Source: Rhodovibrio sodomensis (GTDB lineage: Bacteria; Pseudomonadota; Alphaproteobacteria; Kiloniellales; Rhodovibrionaceae). Taken from it: a DNA stretch of 64,000 nt. The stretch is from contig NZ_NRRL01000002.1 in the NCBI RefSeq assembly GCF_016583645.1, positions 62,001 through 126,000 of the forward strand. The letters run 5' to 3'. The notes beneath the pieces are model-generated. The model was not told the origin of the DNA and made no database searches. It saw only the letters and a program-made list of their open reading frames with translations. A program made the translations under genes and the position numbers. Below, piece after piece: positions 1-8,462 of the stretch (the first letter of the stretch is position 1; each line of letters begins with the position of its first letter).

Positions 1-110
1 CCGCCCGGGTAGGTCGCACGAGGCGTCCGGCAACGGACGTCCCAGAGGAATGGCCGTCACCCGCCGGCTGATACCGGCGGGTACAGAACCCGGCTTACAG
101 GCCGTCTGGT
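1..110 (+). ncRNA. rnpB: RNase P RNA, 3' portion (5' end outside window)
   Basis: This is the catalytic RNA of ribonuclease P, which matures the 5' ends of tRNAs. The sequence shows the conserved 3' segment: a CAGAGGAATGGCCGTCA-like block near 42-60, a GC hairpin (CCGCCGG / CCGGCGG, about 61-81), and the hallmark ACAGAACCCGGCTTACAGGCC at about 83-103. The 5' half lies outside the window. The 3' end is set approximately, shortly after the GGCC. Placement of rnpB directly upstream of mraZ and the dcw cluster is a known alphaproteobacterial arrangement. A short reading frame over this segment is not a gene. Confidence 0.9.
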
Positions 111-253
111 CCGCTTTACTGCCGTCAATATTACGGGTGTCTATTGGCATTTATTTGTGTCGCCGGGACGCCCGACCCGCAACATCTACCCGTTCCGGGC
201 TAACAAGTCGAATGCCGGCCGCGCCATGGCGCCGCCGAAGCATTCGCGGATGA

Positions 254-268
254 GAACAGAAAAAGAAC
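254..268. promoter_or_regulatory. LexA (SOS) box candidate, GAAC-N7-GAAC
   Basis: GAAC at 254-257 and GAAC at 265-268 are separated by exactly 7 bases (AGAAAAA). On the minus strand this reads GTTC-TTTTTCT-GTTC. The alphaproteobacterial LexA operator is the direct repeat GTTC-N7-GTTC, so this is a full match to the half-sites. It lies about 140 bp upstream of the mraZ -35 element, so any effect on that promoter is uncertain. A chance match cannot be excluded. Confidence 0.4.
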
Positions 269-271
269 AAA

Positions 272-290
272 GTTCATGTGACACATGAAC
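272..290. promoter_or_regulatory. 19-bp perfect palindrome, operator-like
   Basis: GTTCATGTG-A-CACATGAAC is a perfect inverted repeat with 9-base arms around one central base, three bases after the LexA-like box. It looks like a binding site for a dimeric helix-turn-helix regulator. It is too short-looped to be a normal RNA hairpin, which favours a DNA-level operator. The cognate protein is unknown. Confidence 0.5.
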
Positions 291-409
291 GCCGCTGTGA
301 CCGGGCTGTGAAAGTCGCCCAGGGCCTATTGCCCGGAGTCGACCGAAAGGCCGCACAGCAAAGACCGGAAAATCCTTGATCTTAACGGCTCCTTTACTTG
401 GGCAGTGCA

Positions 410-438
410 TTGACACCCATATCGGCCCATGATATCCC
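410..438 (+). promoter_or_regulatory. Probable dcw (mra) promoter
   Basis: A perfect -35 hexamer TTGACA lies at 410-415. With a 17-base spacer the -10 would be TATCCC (433-438), a weak match; GATATC at 431-436 is an alternative. The -10 region is embedded in the MraZ repeat array, which fits autorepression of the operon by MraZ. It lies about 90 bp upstream of the mraZ start. Confidence 0.55.
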
Positions 439-460
439 ATGATATCCCATGTAGGGCCAT
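416..460 (-). promoter_or_regulatory. MraZ operator: five 10-bp spaced boxes
   Basis: CCCAT occurs at 416-420, 426-430, 436-440 and 446-450, and GCCAT at 456-460, each exactly 10 bp apart. On the minus strand these read ATGGG-N5 repeats. MraZ proteins bind direct TGGG-type boxes spaced by one helical turn in their own promoters. The array begins immediately after the TTGACA -35 hexamer and covers the -10 region, the expected geometry for repression by the first gene product of the operon. The boxes are oriented opposite to transcription. Confidence 0.8.
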
Positions 461-525
461 GGCAGCCCACCCGTCGCCCACGCCAGACCGGCAGCGCGGC
501 GGAGGCGCCGAAAGGGGGTCACCCG

Positions 526-1002
526 GTGCCGCAGGTTTTCGTCGGTTCCGCCAAGGCAAACAAAGTCGACCGGAAGGGCCGCGTGTCCGTTCCGGCGGCT
601 TTTCGTAAGGCCGTGGCGGGCCAGGAATTCCACGGCATCTACGTCTACGCGCACCATCTGCGCCCGGCGCTGGTCGCATTCGGCGAGGAGCGGATGGCGA
701 AGTACATTAACGACCTCGAGCAGCTCGACGAGTTCTCGGAGGAGTACGAGGAGCTCGCGCAGGTCGTCTTCTCCGACGCCGAGCCCCTGTCGTTCGACGG
801 CGAGGGCCGGATCATGCTGCCCAAGCATCAGATGGAGCACGCCGGCATCGCCGAGGCGGCGGCGTTCGTCGGCCGCGGCCCAACCTTCGAGATCATGGAG
901 CCCGAGACCTACGCCGAGCAGCGCGAGGCCGCGCGCGAACGCGCCGCGCAGAAAGGCATCGGGCCGAAGAAGCAGGCGCCGAAAGCGGGGGCCGACAGAT
1001 GA
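526..1002 (+). CDS. mraZ: Transcriptional regulator MraZ
   Basis: MraZ is a DNA-binding protein of the AbrB/SpoVT-like fold that controls the dcw operon and opens most such clusters. The product is 158 residues, starting at GTG 526, placed 7 bases after AAAGGGGG; this gives an N terminus with the family motif (F-V-G-S-A-K-A-N-K-V-D-R-K-G-R-V-S-V-P) near residues 4-22. An upstream in-frame ATG at 439 lies inside the operator repeats, so it is not used here. Two MraZ half-repeats are visible, the second around S-F-D-G-E-G-R-I-M-L-P. The stop overlaps the rsmH start (ATGA). It is expected to repress its own promoter through the 416-460 array. Confidence 0.93.
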   Translation: MPQVFVGSAKANKVDRKGRVSVPAAFRKAVAGQEFHGIYVYAHHLRPALVAFGEERMAKYINDLEQLDEFSEEYEELAQVVFSDAEPLSFDGEGRIMLPKHQMEHAGIAEAAAFVGRGPTFEIMEPETYAEQREAARERAAQKGIGPKKQAPKAGADR

Positions 1003-2036
1003 CCCCGCGCCGTCCCGACGCCAGCCAGAGCTTCGCGCCCAACGGCACCGGCCCGGGCGGGCACGTGCCGGTGATGCTGCGCGAGGTGCTGGACGCGCTG
1101 CGCCCGGTCGACGGCGGCATCTACGTCGACGCCACCTTCGGCCTGGGCGGCTACGCCAAGGGCCTCCTGGACAGCGCGGACTGCACCGTCTGGGGTGTGG
1201 ACCGCGATCCGAGCGCGATTGCCCGCGGCCAGACGATGGCGGAGGCCGAGGCCGGCCGCCTGCGGCTGGTCGAGGGCCGGTTCGGCGAGCTGGACCAATT
1301 GCTGGACGCACGCGGCACCGCGCCGGTCGACGGCGTCGCCTTCGACCTGGGCGTCTCCTCCCCGCAGCTGGACGTCGCCGAGCGCGGCTTCTCGTTCCGG
1401 TTCGACGGGCCGCTCGACATGCGCATGGGACTGGATGGGCCGACCGCGGCTGACGTGGTCAACGAGGTCGCCGAAGGCGAGCTGGCGCGGATCGTGCGCG
1501 ACTACGGCGAGGAGAAGAAGGCCCGGCGGGTCGCCCGCGCGATCGCCCGCGCCCGGGGCGAAAAACCGATCCAGCGCACCGGCGAGCTGGCCGAGATCGT
1601 GCGCGGGGCGGTCGGCTTCTCCAAGACGCGCGCGAAAGCGCACGAGATCGATCCGGCGACCCGCACCTTCCAGGCGATCCGGATCTACGTGAACGACGAG
1701 CTGGGCGAACTGGAGCGCGGCCTGGCCGCGGCCGAGCGCGCGCTCAAACCGGGCGGCCGGCTCGCGGTGGTGGCGTTCCATTCGCTGGAGGACCGCGCGG
1801 TCAAGCAGTTCCTGCGCGCCCGCAGCGGGGACGTCCCGCGCGCCTCCCGGCACAGCCCGGATCCCGATCCGGCGGACCAATTGCCGGAGCCGACTTTCCG
1901 CGTGCTGTTCCGTCAGGCGAAGAAGCCAGGCGGGGACGAAGCCGAGAGCAACCCCCGGGCACGTTCCGCCCGGCTGCGCGCCGCCGAGCGCACGGCCGCG
2001 CCGGCCTGGACCGACACCCAAGGGGGCCGGGCATGA
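999..2036 (+). CDS. rsmH: 16S rRNA (cytosine-1402-N4)-methyltransferase RsmH
   Basis: RsmH (MraW) transfers a methyl group from S-adenosylmethionine to N4 of C1402 in the decoding centre of 16S rRNA. The 345-residue product has the typical opening G-G-H-V-P-V-M-L near residue 22, the SAM-binding segment D-A-T-F-G-L-G-G-Y, and the family signature D-L-G-V-S-S-P-Q-L followed by R-G-F-S-F-R-F-D-G-P-L-D-M-R-M. The C-terminal V-V-A-F-H-S-L-E-D-R motif is intact. Start and stop codons overlap with mraZ upstream and ftsL downstream, implying coupled translation. Length is only slightly above the family norm because of an N-terminal tail. Confidence 0.97.
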   Translation: MTPRRPDASQSFAPNGTGPGGHVPVMLREVLDALRPVDGGIYVDATFGLGGYAKGLLDSADCTVWGVDRDPSAIARGQTMAEAEAGRLRLVEGRFGELDQLLDARGTAPVDGVAFDLGVSSPQLDVAERGFSFRFDGPLDMRMGLDGPTAADVVNEVAEGELARIVRDYGEEKKARRVARAIARARGEKPIQRTGELAEIVRGAVGFSKTRAKAHEIDPATRTFQAIRIYVNDELGELERGLAAAERALKPGGRLAVVAFHSLEDRAVKQFLRARSGDVPRASRHSPDPDPADQLPEPTFRVLFRQAKKPGGDEAESNPRARSARLRAAERTAAPAWTDTQGGRA

Positions 2037-2716
2037 GCGTCGTGCGCCTGTCGCTGGTGATCTGGCTGATCGTGGCGGGCGCGGTTGCGCTGGGCCTGTA
2101 TCAGGTGAAGTACGAGGTGCAGCGCCTGGAGGAGGAGCTGCAGCAGGTGCGTAGCGACATCCGGCAGGACCGCGTCGCCCTGCACGTGCTGGAAGCGGAG
2201 TGGGCTTACCTCAACCGCCCCGAGCGCCTGCAGCGCCTGGCGTCCAAGCATCTCGACATGGGCCCGACGGGCGCCCGGCAGGTCGCCGCCGTGACCGCGC
2301 TGCCGCCGCGGATCTCCGACGCCGAGCCCGCGGTCCGCCTGGCGCGTGCGGGCTCGGGCAACGACGCGGGGATGCCGCTGCCGCAGGCGAAGCCGTGGTC
2401 GCTGGAGCAGCCGATGTACGCCCGCGCCGAGCAGGCGCAGGAGCAGCCGCAAGGCCGCCAGCGCCAGGGCCTGGGCGCCCCGCTGCGCCAGGCACGCGCG
2501 CAGGTCGCCGCGCGCGGCCCGCGGACCAGCCAGCGTGAGAACACCGGGGCCAACGAAAACACCCGGGCAACCAAGAACAACACGGCCGGTCAGGTCGGGC
2601 AGTCGGACGAGTCCACGCGACTCACAGCCAAGTCGTCGCCGCCGCGTTCGACCCAGCCGAAGAGCCGGGCGATCGCGGTCGGCGACGTGCTGATCCAGGT
2701 AGGGATTCGCCAATGA
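2033..2716 (+). CDS. ftsL: Cell division protein FtsL, with long C-terminal tail
   Basis: FtsL is a bitopic membrane protein of the divisome that partners FtsB and FtsQ and helps activate FtsWI. Residues about 3-23 form a hydrophobic membrane segment, followed by a heptad-rich coiled coil (about 24-60) and the L-N-R-P-E-R-L-Q-R-L-A motif typical of alphaproteobacterial FtsL. The 227-residue length is well above the usual 100-150; roughly the last 130 residues are a Q/R/P/N-rich, low-complexity periplasmic tail. Position between rsmH and ftsI with ATGA overlaps on both sides is the main support for the name. Confidence 0.88.
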   Translation: MSVVRLSLVIWLIVAGAVALGLYQVKYEVQRLEEELQQVRSDIRQDRVALHVLEAEWAYLNRPERLQRLASKHLDMGPTGARQVAAVTALPPRISDAEPAVRLARAGSGNDAGMPLPQAKPWSLEQPMYARAEQAQEQPQGRQRQGLGAPLRQARAQVAARGPRTSQRENTGANENTRATKNNTAGQVGQSDESTRLTAKSSPPRSTQPKSRAIAVGDVLIQVGIRQ

Positions 2717-4464
2717 GCCGCCGGCGCAACGCGCCCTGCGCCCCCCACGACGGCACCCAGCGGCCGGCGGGCCCGGTCCGCCGCGCGCTGCGTCTGGACG
2801 GCACCCGCAAGGAGGTGCTGGAGACCGGACGTACGCGCCTGCTGGTCGCCGGCATCGTGTTCGCCGTCGCGTTTTCGGCGATCGGCGTGCGCGTGCTCGA
2901 CCTCGCGGTGCTGAACGGCGGCGATACGCGCGACGTGGCGACCCGCGCGGACGGCCCGCCGCCGGTGCAGACCCGCGCCGACATCGTCGACCGCAACGGC
3001 CATGTGCTGGCGACCACGCTGCCGGTTGCCGCGCTCTACGCCGAACCGCGGGAGGTCGACAATCCGGCCCAGGTCGCACACCAGCTGGCGCCGATCCTGA
3101 CGGAGTCCACGGCGGCGGAGCTGCAGGCACTGCTGGACAGCGCGAAGTCGTTCGTCTGGCTGGACCGTAATCTAACTCCGCGCCAGCAGTATCGGGTCAA
3201 CCGCCTGGGGATCCCGGCCCTGCATTTCAAGCAGAGCGAGAAGCGCTTCTATCCCTACGGCGAGCTGACCGCGCACGCGGTCGGCTACACCAACGTCGAC
3301 GGCAAGGGCATTGCCGGGATCGAGCAGTCGTTCAACCAGCTGCTCAAGGATTCCAACCAGCCCCTGAAGTTGTCCCTGGACGTGCGCGTGCAGCACATCC
3401 TGATGGAAGAGCTGCGCGCCAAGATGCAGGAGTTCGAGGGTATCGGCGCGGCCGGCCTGGTGATGGACGTGCGCACGGGCGAGCTGCTGGCGCTGGCCTC
3501 GCTGCCCACCTACAACCCGCACGAGCCGGGCCGGGCGAGCGACGATGCCAGGTTCAACCGCGCCACGCTCGGCATCTACGAGATGGGCTCGACCTTCAAG
3601 ATCTTCTCCACCGCCGCGGCGCTGGAGACCAACGCGGTCTCGCTGTTCGACAAGTTCGACGTCTCCGAGCCGATCCGCAAGGCGGGCTTCACCATCCGGG
3701 ACTACAAGTCGAAGGACGGCAAGCTGACCGTGCCGCAGATCTTCATGCACTCGTCCAACATCGGGACGGTGAAGATGGCGATGGAGACCGGCACCGAGGT
3801 GCAGCGGAACACGCTGCGCGACCTCGGCCTGACCCGGCCGGTCACGCTGGAGATCCCGGAGGTCGGCACGCCGATGGTGCCCAACCCCTGGCGCGAAATC
3901 AGCACGGTCACGGTCTCCTACGGCCACGGCATCGCGGTCAATGCCGTGCAGCTGGCGAGCGCCGTCGGCGCCACCGTGAACCATGGCCGGCGCCACGCGC
4001 CCACCCTGTTGAAGCGCGATCCCAGCGACGTCGGGCCAGGCACGCGCGTCTTCTCGGCGAAGACCAGCCGGCAGATGCGCAAGCTCATGCGCCTGGTGGT
4101 GGAATACGGCACCGGCAAGAACGCCGACGCCTACGGCTATCGCGTGGGCGGCAAGACCGGCACCGCCGACAAGCCCGATCATGGCGGCTATGGGGAGGCG
4201 CAGATCTCCTCGTTCGTCGGCGCCTTCCCGATGGACGACCCGCGCTACGTCGTCTTCGCCATGATCGACGAGCCGAAGGGCCAGGAACACACCTACGGCT
4301 ACGCCACCGGCGGCTGGGTGGCCGCCCCGGTGGTCAAGCACGTGATCGAGCGCATGGGCCCGCTGCTGGGCATCGAGCCGCGCCCGGTGAAAACGCCCGA
4401 GAAAGAGAACCACCCGCTTCTGGTCAACGCCCTGAGCGAGGACGAGCGGGTTGCGTCTAACTGA
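2713..4464 (+). CDS. ftsI: Peptidoglycan transpeptidase FtsI (PBP3)
   Basis: This septal class B penicillin-binding protein cross-links peptidoglycan at the division site with FtsW. A basic cytoplasmic N terminus precedes a membrane segment at about 42-59, then the dimerisation domain and the transpeptidase domain. The three active-site motifs are present: S293-T-F-K296 (nucleophile serine), S347-S-N349, and K481-T-G-T484. The 583-residue length is normal. The start overlaps the ftsL stop by 4 bases and the end overlaps murE by 14 bases. There is no sign of a lipobox or PASTA domains. Confidence 0.97.
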   Translation: MSRRRNAPCAPHDGTQRPAGPVRRALRLDGTRKEVLETGRTRLLVAGIVFAVAFSAIGVRVLDLAVLNGGDTRDVATRADGPPPVQTRADIVDRNGHVLATTLPVAALYAEPREVDNPAQVAHQLAPILTESTAAELQALLDSAKSFVWLDRNLTPRQQYRVNRLGIPALHFKQSEKRFYPYGELTAHAVGYTNVDGKGIAGIEQSFNQLLKDSNQPLKLSLDVRVQHILMEELRAKMQEFEGIGAAGLVMDVRTGELLALASLPTYNPHEPGRASDDARFNRATLGIYEMGSTFKIFSTAAALETNAVSLFDKFDVSEPIRKAGFTIRDYKSKDGKLTVPQIFMHSSNIGTVKMAMETGTEVQRNTLRDLGLTRPVTLEIPEVGTPMVPNPWREISTVTVSYGHGIAVNAVQLASAVGATVNHGRRHAPTLLKRDPSDVGPGTRVFSAKTSRQMRKLMRLVVEYGTGKNADAYGYRVGGKTGTADKPDHGGYGEAQISSFVGAFPMDDPRYVVFAMIDEPKGQEHTYGYATGGWVAAPVVKHVIERMGPLLGIEPRPVKTPEKENHPLLVNALSEDERVASN

Positions 4465-5929
4465 CTTGGTGGACCGCACGGCAGGTACGACGATGGCGTC
4501 CGGCACGGCGCAACGGATCGACATTACCGGCCTGACCGCCGACAGCCGGGCGGTCCGGGACGGCTATCTGTTCGCGGCCCTGCCCGGCACGCGGACCGAC
4601 GGCCGGCGATTCATCGCCGACGCCGTCAAACAGGGCGCCCGCGCGGTGCTGGCGCCCAAGGGGACGCAGCTCGACGACGGCCTGGACGCGCGGTTGGTCG
4701 AGGCGGACGACGTGCGCAGCGCCTTCGCGCGTATGGCCGCGGCGTTCTACGGCCGGCAGCCAGCCTTCGTCGCCGCGGTGACCGGCACCAACGGCAAGAC
4801 CAGCGTGGCCACGTTCGCCCGGCAGCTCTGGACGACCGCCGGCGCGCAGGCCGCCAGCGTGGGCACGCTGGGCCTGGTCCCGGCGATCGCCGACAGCCCG
4901 GGCAAGCTGACCACGCCGGACCCGGAAGCCCTGCACCGCTGCCTGGCGCAGCTGGCCGACCAGGGCGTGCAACGGCTCGCGATCGAGGCGTCCAGCCACG
5001 GCCTGGACCAGGCGCGCCTCGACGGGCTGAACGTGTCGGCCGCCGCGTTCACCAACCTGACCCAAGACCACCTGGACTACCACGGCACCATGGCCGCCTA
5101 TCTGTCGGCCAAGCTGCGGCTGTTCAGCCACCTGCTGCGGCAAGACGGCACCGCCGTGATCAACGCGGATTCGCACTACGCGGCCGCGGTGGCTGAGACC
5201 TGTCGCGCGCGCCGGCTCGCCGCCTGGACCTACGGCGAGGCGGCGGACAGCGACCTGCGGCTGGTCGCCCGGCAGCCGACCCTAGCCGGCCAGCACCTGG
5301 AGCTCGAACTGTTCGGGCAGCACGCGCAGGTGCAGTTGCCGCTGGTCGGCAAGTTCCAGGCGATGAACGCGCTGGCGGCCCTCGGCCTGGCGCTGGCAGG
5401 CGGGCTCGACCGCGCGGCCGCGCTCGAAGCGATGGCGCGGCTGGAGGGCGTCCCCGGCCGCCTGCAGCGGGTCGCGGAGACGCCGTCCGGCGGCCAGGTG
5501 TTCGTCGACTACGCCCACACCCCGGATGCGCTTGAGACGGTGCTGCAAGCGCTGCGCCCGCACGTCGGCCGGCGGCTGATCTGTATCTTCGGCTGCGGCG
5601 GCGACCGCGACCGCGGCAAGCGCCCGATCATGGGCGAGATCGCCGCGCGGCTGTCGGAACAGGCGATCGTGACCGACGACAACCCGCGCAGCGAAGATCC
5701 GGCTGCGATCCGGCGGGAGATCATGGCGGCCGCCCCGGACGCGCGCGAGGTCGACGACCGCGCGCGGGCGATCACCGGGGCGATCGCCGAGATGGGCGAA
5801 GGCGATCTCCTCCTGATTGCCGGAAAAGGTCATGAAACCGGCCAAATCGTTGGCGATCAAACCCTGCCGTTCGACGACGCGGAGGTCGCGCGAGCGGCCA
5901 TCGCGCAACAGCAGGCAGGACACCCATGA
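4451..5929 (+). CDS. murE: UDP-MurNAc-tripeptide ligase MurE (meso-DAP adding)
   Basis: This enzyme adds meso-diaminopimelate to UDP-MurNAc-L-Ala-D-Glu in the cytoplasm. The start is TTG 4451, chosen because it yields the family opening M-R-L-T-D-L and lies about 9 bases after AGGA; it overlaps ftsI. The ATP-binding loop T-G-T-N-G-K-T-S is at residues 111-118. The D410-N-P-R413 motif marks meso-DAP rather than lysine specificity, as expected for a Gram-negative bacterium. At 492 residues it is full length. Confidence 0.96.
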   Translation: MRLTDLVDRTAGTTMASGTAQRIDITGLTADSRAVRDGYLFAALPGTRTDGRRFIADAVKQGARAVLAPKGTQLDDGLDARLVEADDVRSAFARMAAAFYGRQPAFVAAVTGTNGKTSVATFARQLWTTAGAQAASVGTLGLVPAIADSPGKLTTPDPEALHRCLAQLADQGVQRLAIEASSHGLDQARLDGLNVSAAAFTNLTQDHLDYHGTMAAYLSAKLRLFSHLLRQDGTAVINADSHYAAAVAETCRARRLAAWTYGEAADSDLRLVARQPTLAGQHLELELFGQHAQVQLPLVGKFQAMNALAALGLALAGGLDRAAALEAMARLEGVPGRLQRVAETPSGGQVFVDYAHTPDALETVLQALRPHVGRRLICIFGCGGDRDRGKRPIMGEIAARLSEQAIVTDDNPRSEDPAAIRREIMAAAPDAREVDDRARAITGAIAEMGEGDLLLIAGKGHETGQIVGDQTLPFDDAEVARAAIAQQQAGHP

Positions 5930-7371
5930 CCGAGACGCTCTGGACCGCCCAAGACGCCGCCAAGGCGACCGGCGGCACCGCGACCGGCGACTGGACCGCG
6001 GCCGGCGTGTCGATCGACACCCGCACGCTTGAAGCCGGCGACCTGTTCGTCGCGCTGCGCGGGCCGTCGTTCGACGGCCACCGCTTCGCCGCCGACGCGC
6101 TCGCCAAGGGCGCGGCCGCGGTGATGACCGACCAACTGCCGGACGATCTGCCGGCGGACGCCGCGACCCTGCGGGTCGGCGACACGCAGCAGGGCCTGGA
6201 AGCGCTCGGCGCGGCCGGCCGGGCACGTACCCGCGCCAAGGTGCTGGCGATCACCGGCAGCGTCGGCAAGACCGGCACCAAGGAAGCGCTGCGCCACGCG
6301 CTCGGCCAGCAGGGCAAGACCCACGCCTCGGTCGCCAGCTTCAACAACCACTGGGGCGTGCCGCTGTCGCTGGCCCGCCTGCCCCAGAACGCCGCCTTCG
6401 CGGTGTTCGAGCTGGGCATGAACCACCCGGGCGAGATCGCCGGCCTGGTCCGCCAGGTCCGCCCGCACGCCGCCCTGATCACCACGATTGCGCCCGCCCA
6501 TCTGGGCAACTTCGAGTCCGAGGAGGGGATCGCCGACGCCAAGGCGGAGATCCTGGAGGGCATCGTCGACGGCGGCACGGTGGTGCTGAACCGCGACAAC
6601 CAGCACTTCGACCGGCTGGCGCACGCGGCCCGCGAGCAGGAGATCAGCCACATCGCCACCTTCGGCGAGCATCCGGAGGCGGGCGTGCGCCTGCTGGACG
6701 CCGATTGCCACGCCCATGCAAGCGACGTGCACGCCGTCGTGCACGGCCTGGAAGTCAGCTTCCGGATCGCCCTGCCCGGACGCCACTGGGTGGTCAACGC
6801 GCTGGGCGTGCTCGCCATGACGCACGCGGCCGACGCCGACGTGACCCGGGCCGCGGAGAGTTTCGCCAGCCTGGCCCCGGCGGCCGGACGGGGCGTGCGC
6901 CGGGAGATCCAACTGGCCGACGGCACGTTCGAACTGATCGACGACAGCTACAACGCCAACCCGACCTCGATGGCCGCGGCGTTCGACGTCCTGGGCCGCG
7001 CGGCGTTGGGCGCGCAGGGCCGGCGGATCGCCGCGCTGGGCGACATGCTGGAGCTGGGCCTGCATAGCGCCGACATGCACGCGGGTCTGGTCCAGCCGAT
7101 CCAGCAGGCGGGCATCGACCGCGTGTTCACCTGCGGGGCGGAGATGGCCGCGCTCAACGCGGCCTTGCCGGAGCCGCTGCGCGGCGGTCACGCCGCGGAC
7201 TCGGCAACCCTGGGCGAACTGGTGGCGGGCAGCGTGCAGACCGGCGACGTGGTGCTGGTGAAGGGCTCCGCCGGGGCCAGGATGGGCAAGGTCGTGGCCG
7301 CGCTGGATGCGCTGGATCGGGCCGGCAGCCACGGCGCGCGTTCGGGCCAGGAGGGCGGCCATGCTGCATAA
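5926..7371 (+). CDS. murF: UDP-MurNAc-tripeptide:D-Ala-D-Ala ligase MurF
   Basis: MurF adds the D-alanyl-D-alanine dipeptide, the last cytoplasmic step before MraY. The 481-residue protein shows the Mur ligase ATP loop T-G-S-V-G-K-T-G-T (about 110-118), the N-N-H-W-G-V-P-L-S segment, the [10 protein letters not shown] motif and the D-D-S-Y-N-A-N-P motif of the C-terminal domain. It starts with ATG overlapping the murE stop and runs 11 bases into mraY. Its dipeptide substrate is made by Ddl, encoded further down the same cluster. Confidence 0.97.
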   Translation: MTETLWTAQDAAKATGGTATGDWTAAGVSIDTRTLEAGDLFVALRGPSFDGHRFAADALAKGAAAVMTDQLPDDLPADAATLRVGDTQQGLEALGAAGRARTRAKVLAITGSVGKTGTKEALRHALGQQGKTHASVASFNNHWGVPLSLARLPQNAAFAVFELGMNHPGEIAGLVRQVRPHAALITTIAPAHLGNFESEEGIADAKAEILEGIVDGGTVVLNRDNQHFDRLAHAAREQEISHIATFGEHPEAGVRLLDADCHAHASDVHAVVHGLEVSFRIALPGRHWVVNALGVLAMTHAADADVTRAAESFASLAPAAGRGVRREIQLADGTFELIDDSYNANPTSMAAAFDVLGRAALGAQGRRIAALGDMLELGLHSADMHAGLVQPIQQAGIDRVFTCGAEMAALNAALPEPLRGGHAADSATLGELVAGSVQTGDVVLVKGSAGARMGKVVAALDALDRAGSHGARSGQEGGHAA

Positions 7372-8449
7372 CCTCCTGACCCCGCTCGCCGACGAGTTCA
7401 TCTTCTTCAACCTGTTCCGCTACCTGACCTTCCGGTCGGGCGCGGCGGTGCTGACGGCGCTGATCGTGTCGTTCGTGCTGGGTCCGGCGGTGATCCGCTG
7501 GCTGAAGAAGAAGCAGCGCGAGGGCCAGCCGATCCGCACCGACGGGCCGGAGGGCCACCTGGTCACCAAGCAGGGCACGCCCACCATGGGCGGCGTCCTG
7601 ATCCTGCTGGCTGTTTCGATCTCGACCCTGCTGTGGGCCGACCTCGCCAACGGCTATGTCTGGGTGATCCTGTTCGTCACCACCGGTTTCGGCATGGTCG
7701 GGTTCGCCGACGACTACCTCAAGCTCACCCGGCGCAGCCACAAGGGCGTCTCCAGCCGGATCCGTCTGTCGGTCGAGATCGTGATCAGTCTGATCGCGGC
7801 GGTCTGGGTGATTCATCTGACCGGGCCCGAACTGGATACCGCGCTGGCGGTGCCGCTGTTCAAGAACGTGCTGTTCGAGCTCGGCTGGTTCTTCGTCGCG
7901 CTGATGGTGTTCGTCGTCGTCGGCGCGTCGAACGCGGTCAACCTGACGGACGGGCTGGACGGCCTGGCGATCGTCCCGGTGATGATCGCCGCCGGCTGCT
8001 TCGCCCTGATCAGCTATCTGGTCGGCAACATCGTGTTCGCCGACTACCTGCAGCTGCACTTCGTCGAGGGGACCGGCGAGCTGGCGGTGTTCTGCGCCGC
8101 GCTGGTCGGCGCCAGCCTGGGCTTCCTGTGGTTCAACGCGCCGCCGGCGATGGTGTTCATGGGCGACACCGGCTCCCTGTCGGTTGGCGGCGCGCTGGGC
8201 GGCATCGCGGTGATCACCAAGCACGAGCTGGTGCTGGCGATCATCGGCGGGCTGTTCGTGCTGGAGACCGTGTCGGTGATCGTCCAGGTCGCCAGCTACA
8301 AGATGTTCGGCAAGCGCGTGTTCCGGATGGCGCCGCTGCACCACCACTTCGAGAAGAAGGGCTGGCGCGAGGAGACCATCGTCGTCCGGTTCTGGATCAT
8401 CGCCGCGATCCTGGCGCTGATCGGCCTGTCCACTCTGAAGCTGCGGTAG
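7361..8449 (+). CDS. mraY: Phospho-MurNAc-pentapeptide transferase MraY
   Basis: MraY is the integral membrane enzyme that attaches phospho-MurNAc-pentapeptide to undecaprenyl phosphate, giving lipid I. The start at ATG 7361 gives the family N terminus M-L-H-N-L-L and follows a GGAGGG site; an in-frame codon at 7307 lies deep inside murF. The 362-residue protein has about ten hydrophobic segments plus the conserved [25 protein letters not shown] and [10 protein letters not shown] motifs. Length matches the family. Confidence 0.97.
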   Translation: MLHNLLTPLADEFIFFNLFRYLTFRSGAAVLTALIVSFVLGPAVIRWLKKKQREGQPIRTDGPEGHLVTKQGTPTMGGVLILLAVSISTLLWADLANGYVWVILFVTTGFGMVGFADDYLKLTRRSHKGVSSRIRLSVEIVISLIAAVWVIHLTGPELDTALAVPLFKNVLFELGWFFVALMVFVVVGASNAVNLTDGLDGLAIVPVMIAAGCFALISYLVGNIVFADYLQLHFVEGTGELAVFCAALVGASLGFLWFNAPPAMVFMGDTGSLSVGGALGGIAVITKHELVLAIIGGLFVLETVSVIVQVASYKMFGKRVFRMAPLHHHFEKKGWREETIVVRFWIIAAILALIGLSTLKLR

Positions 8450-8462
8450 GGAGGAACCAGGC

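Larger units (their letters stand above)
111..409. other. Intergenic region between rnpB and the mraZ promoter
   Basis: About 300 bases with lower GC than the surroundings and no convincing gene on either strand. It contains a LexA-like direct repeat (254-268) and a perfect palindrome (272-290), annotated separately. No clear T-tract terminator for rnpB could be identified. The short frames on both strands here lack family similarity and ribosome binding sites. Confidence 0.6.

Noticed and set aside
50..253. Short plus-strand frame at the start of the window
   Set aside because: It overlaps the conserved 3' end of RNase P RNA.
439..525. Upstream ATG start for mraZ
   Set aside because: It lies inside the MraZ box array and promoter, has no ribosome binding site, and adds residues not found in the family; GTG 526 follows a good site.
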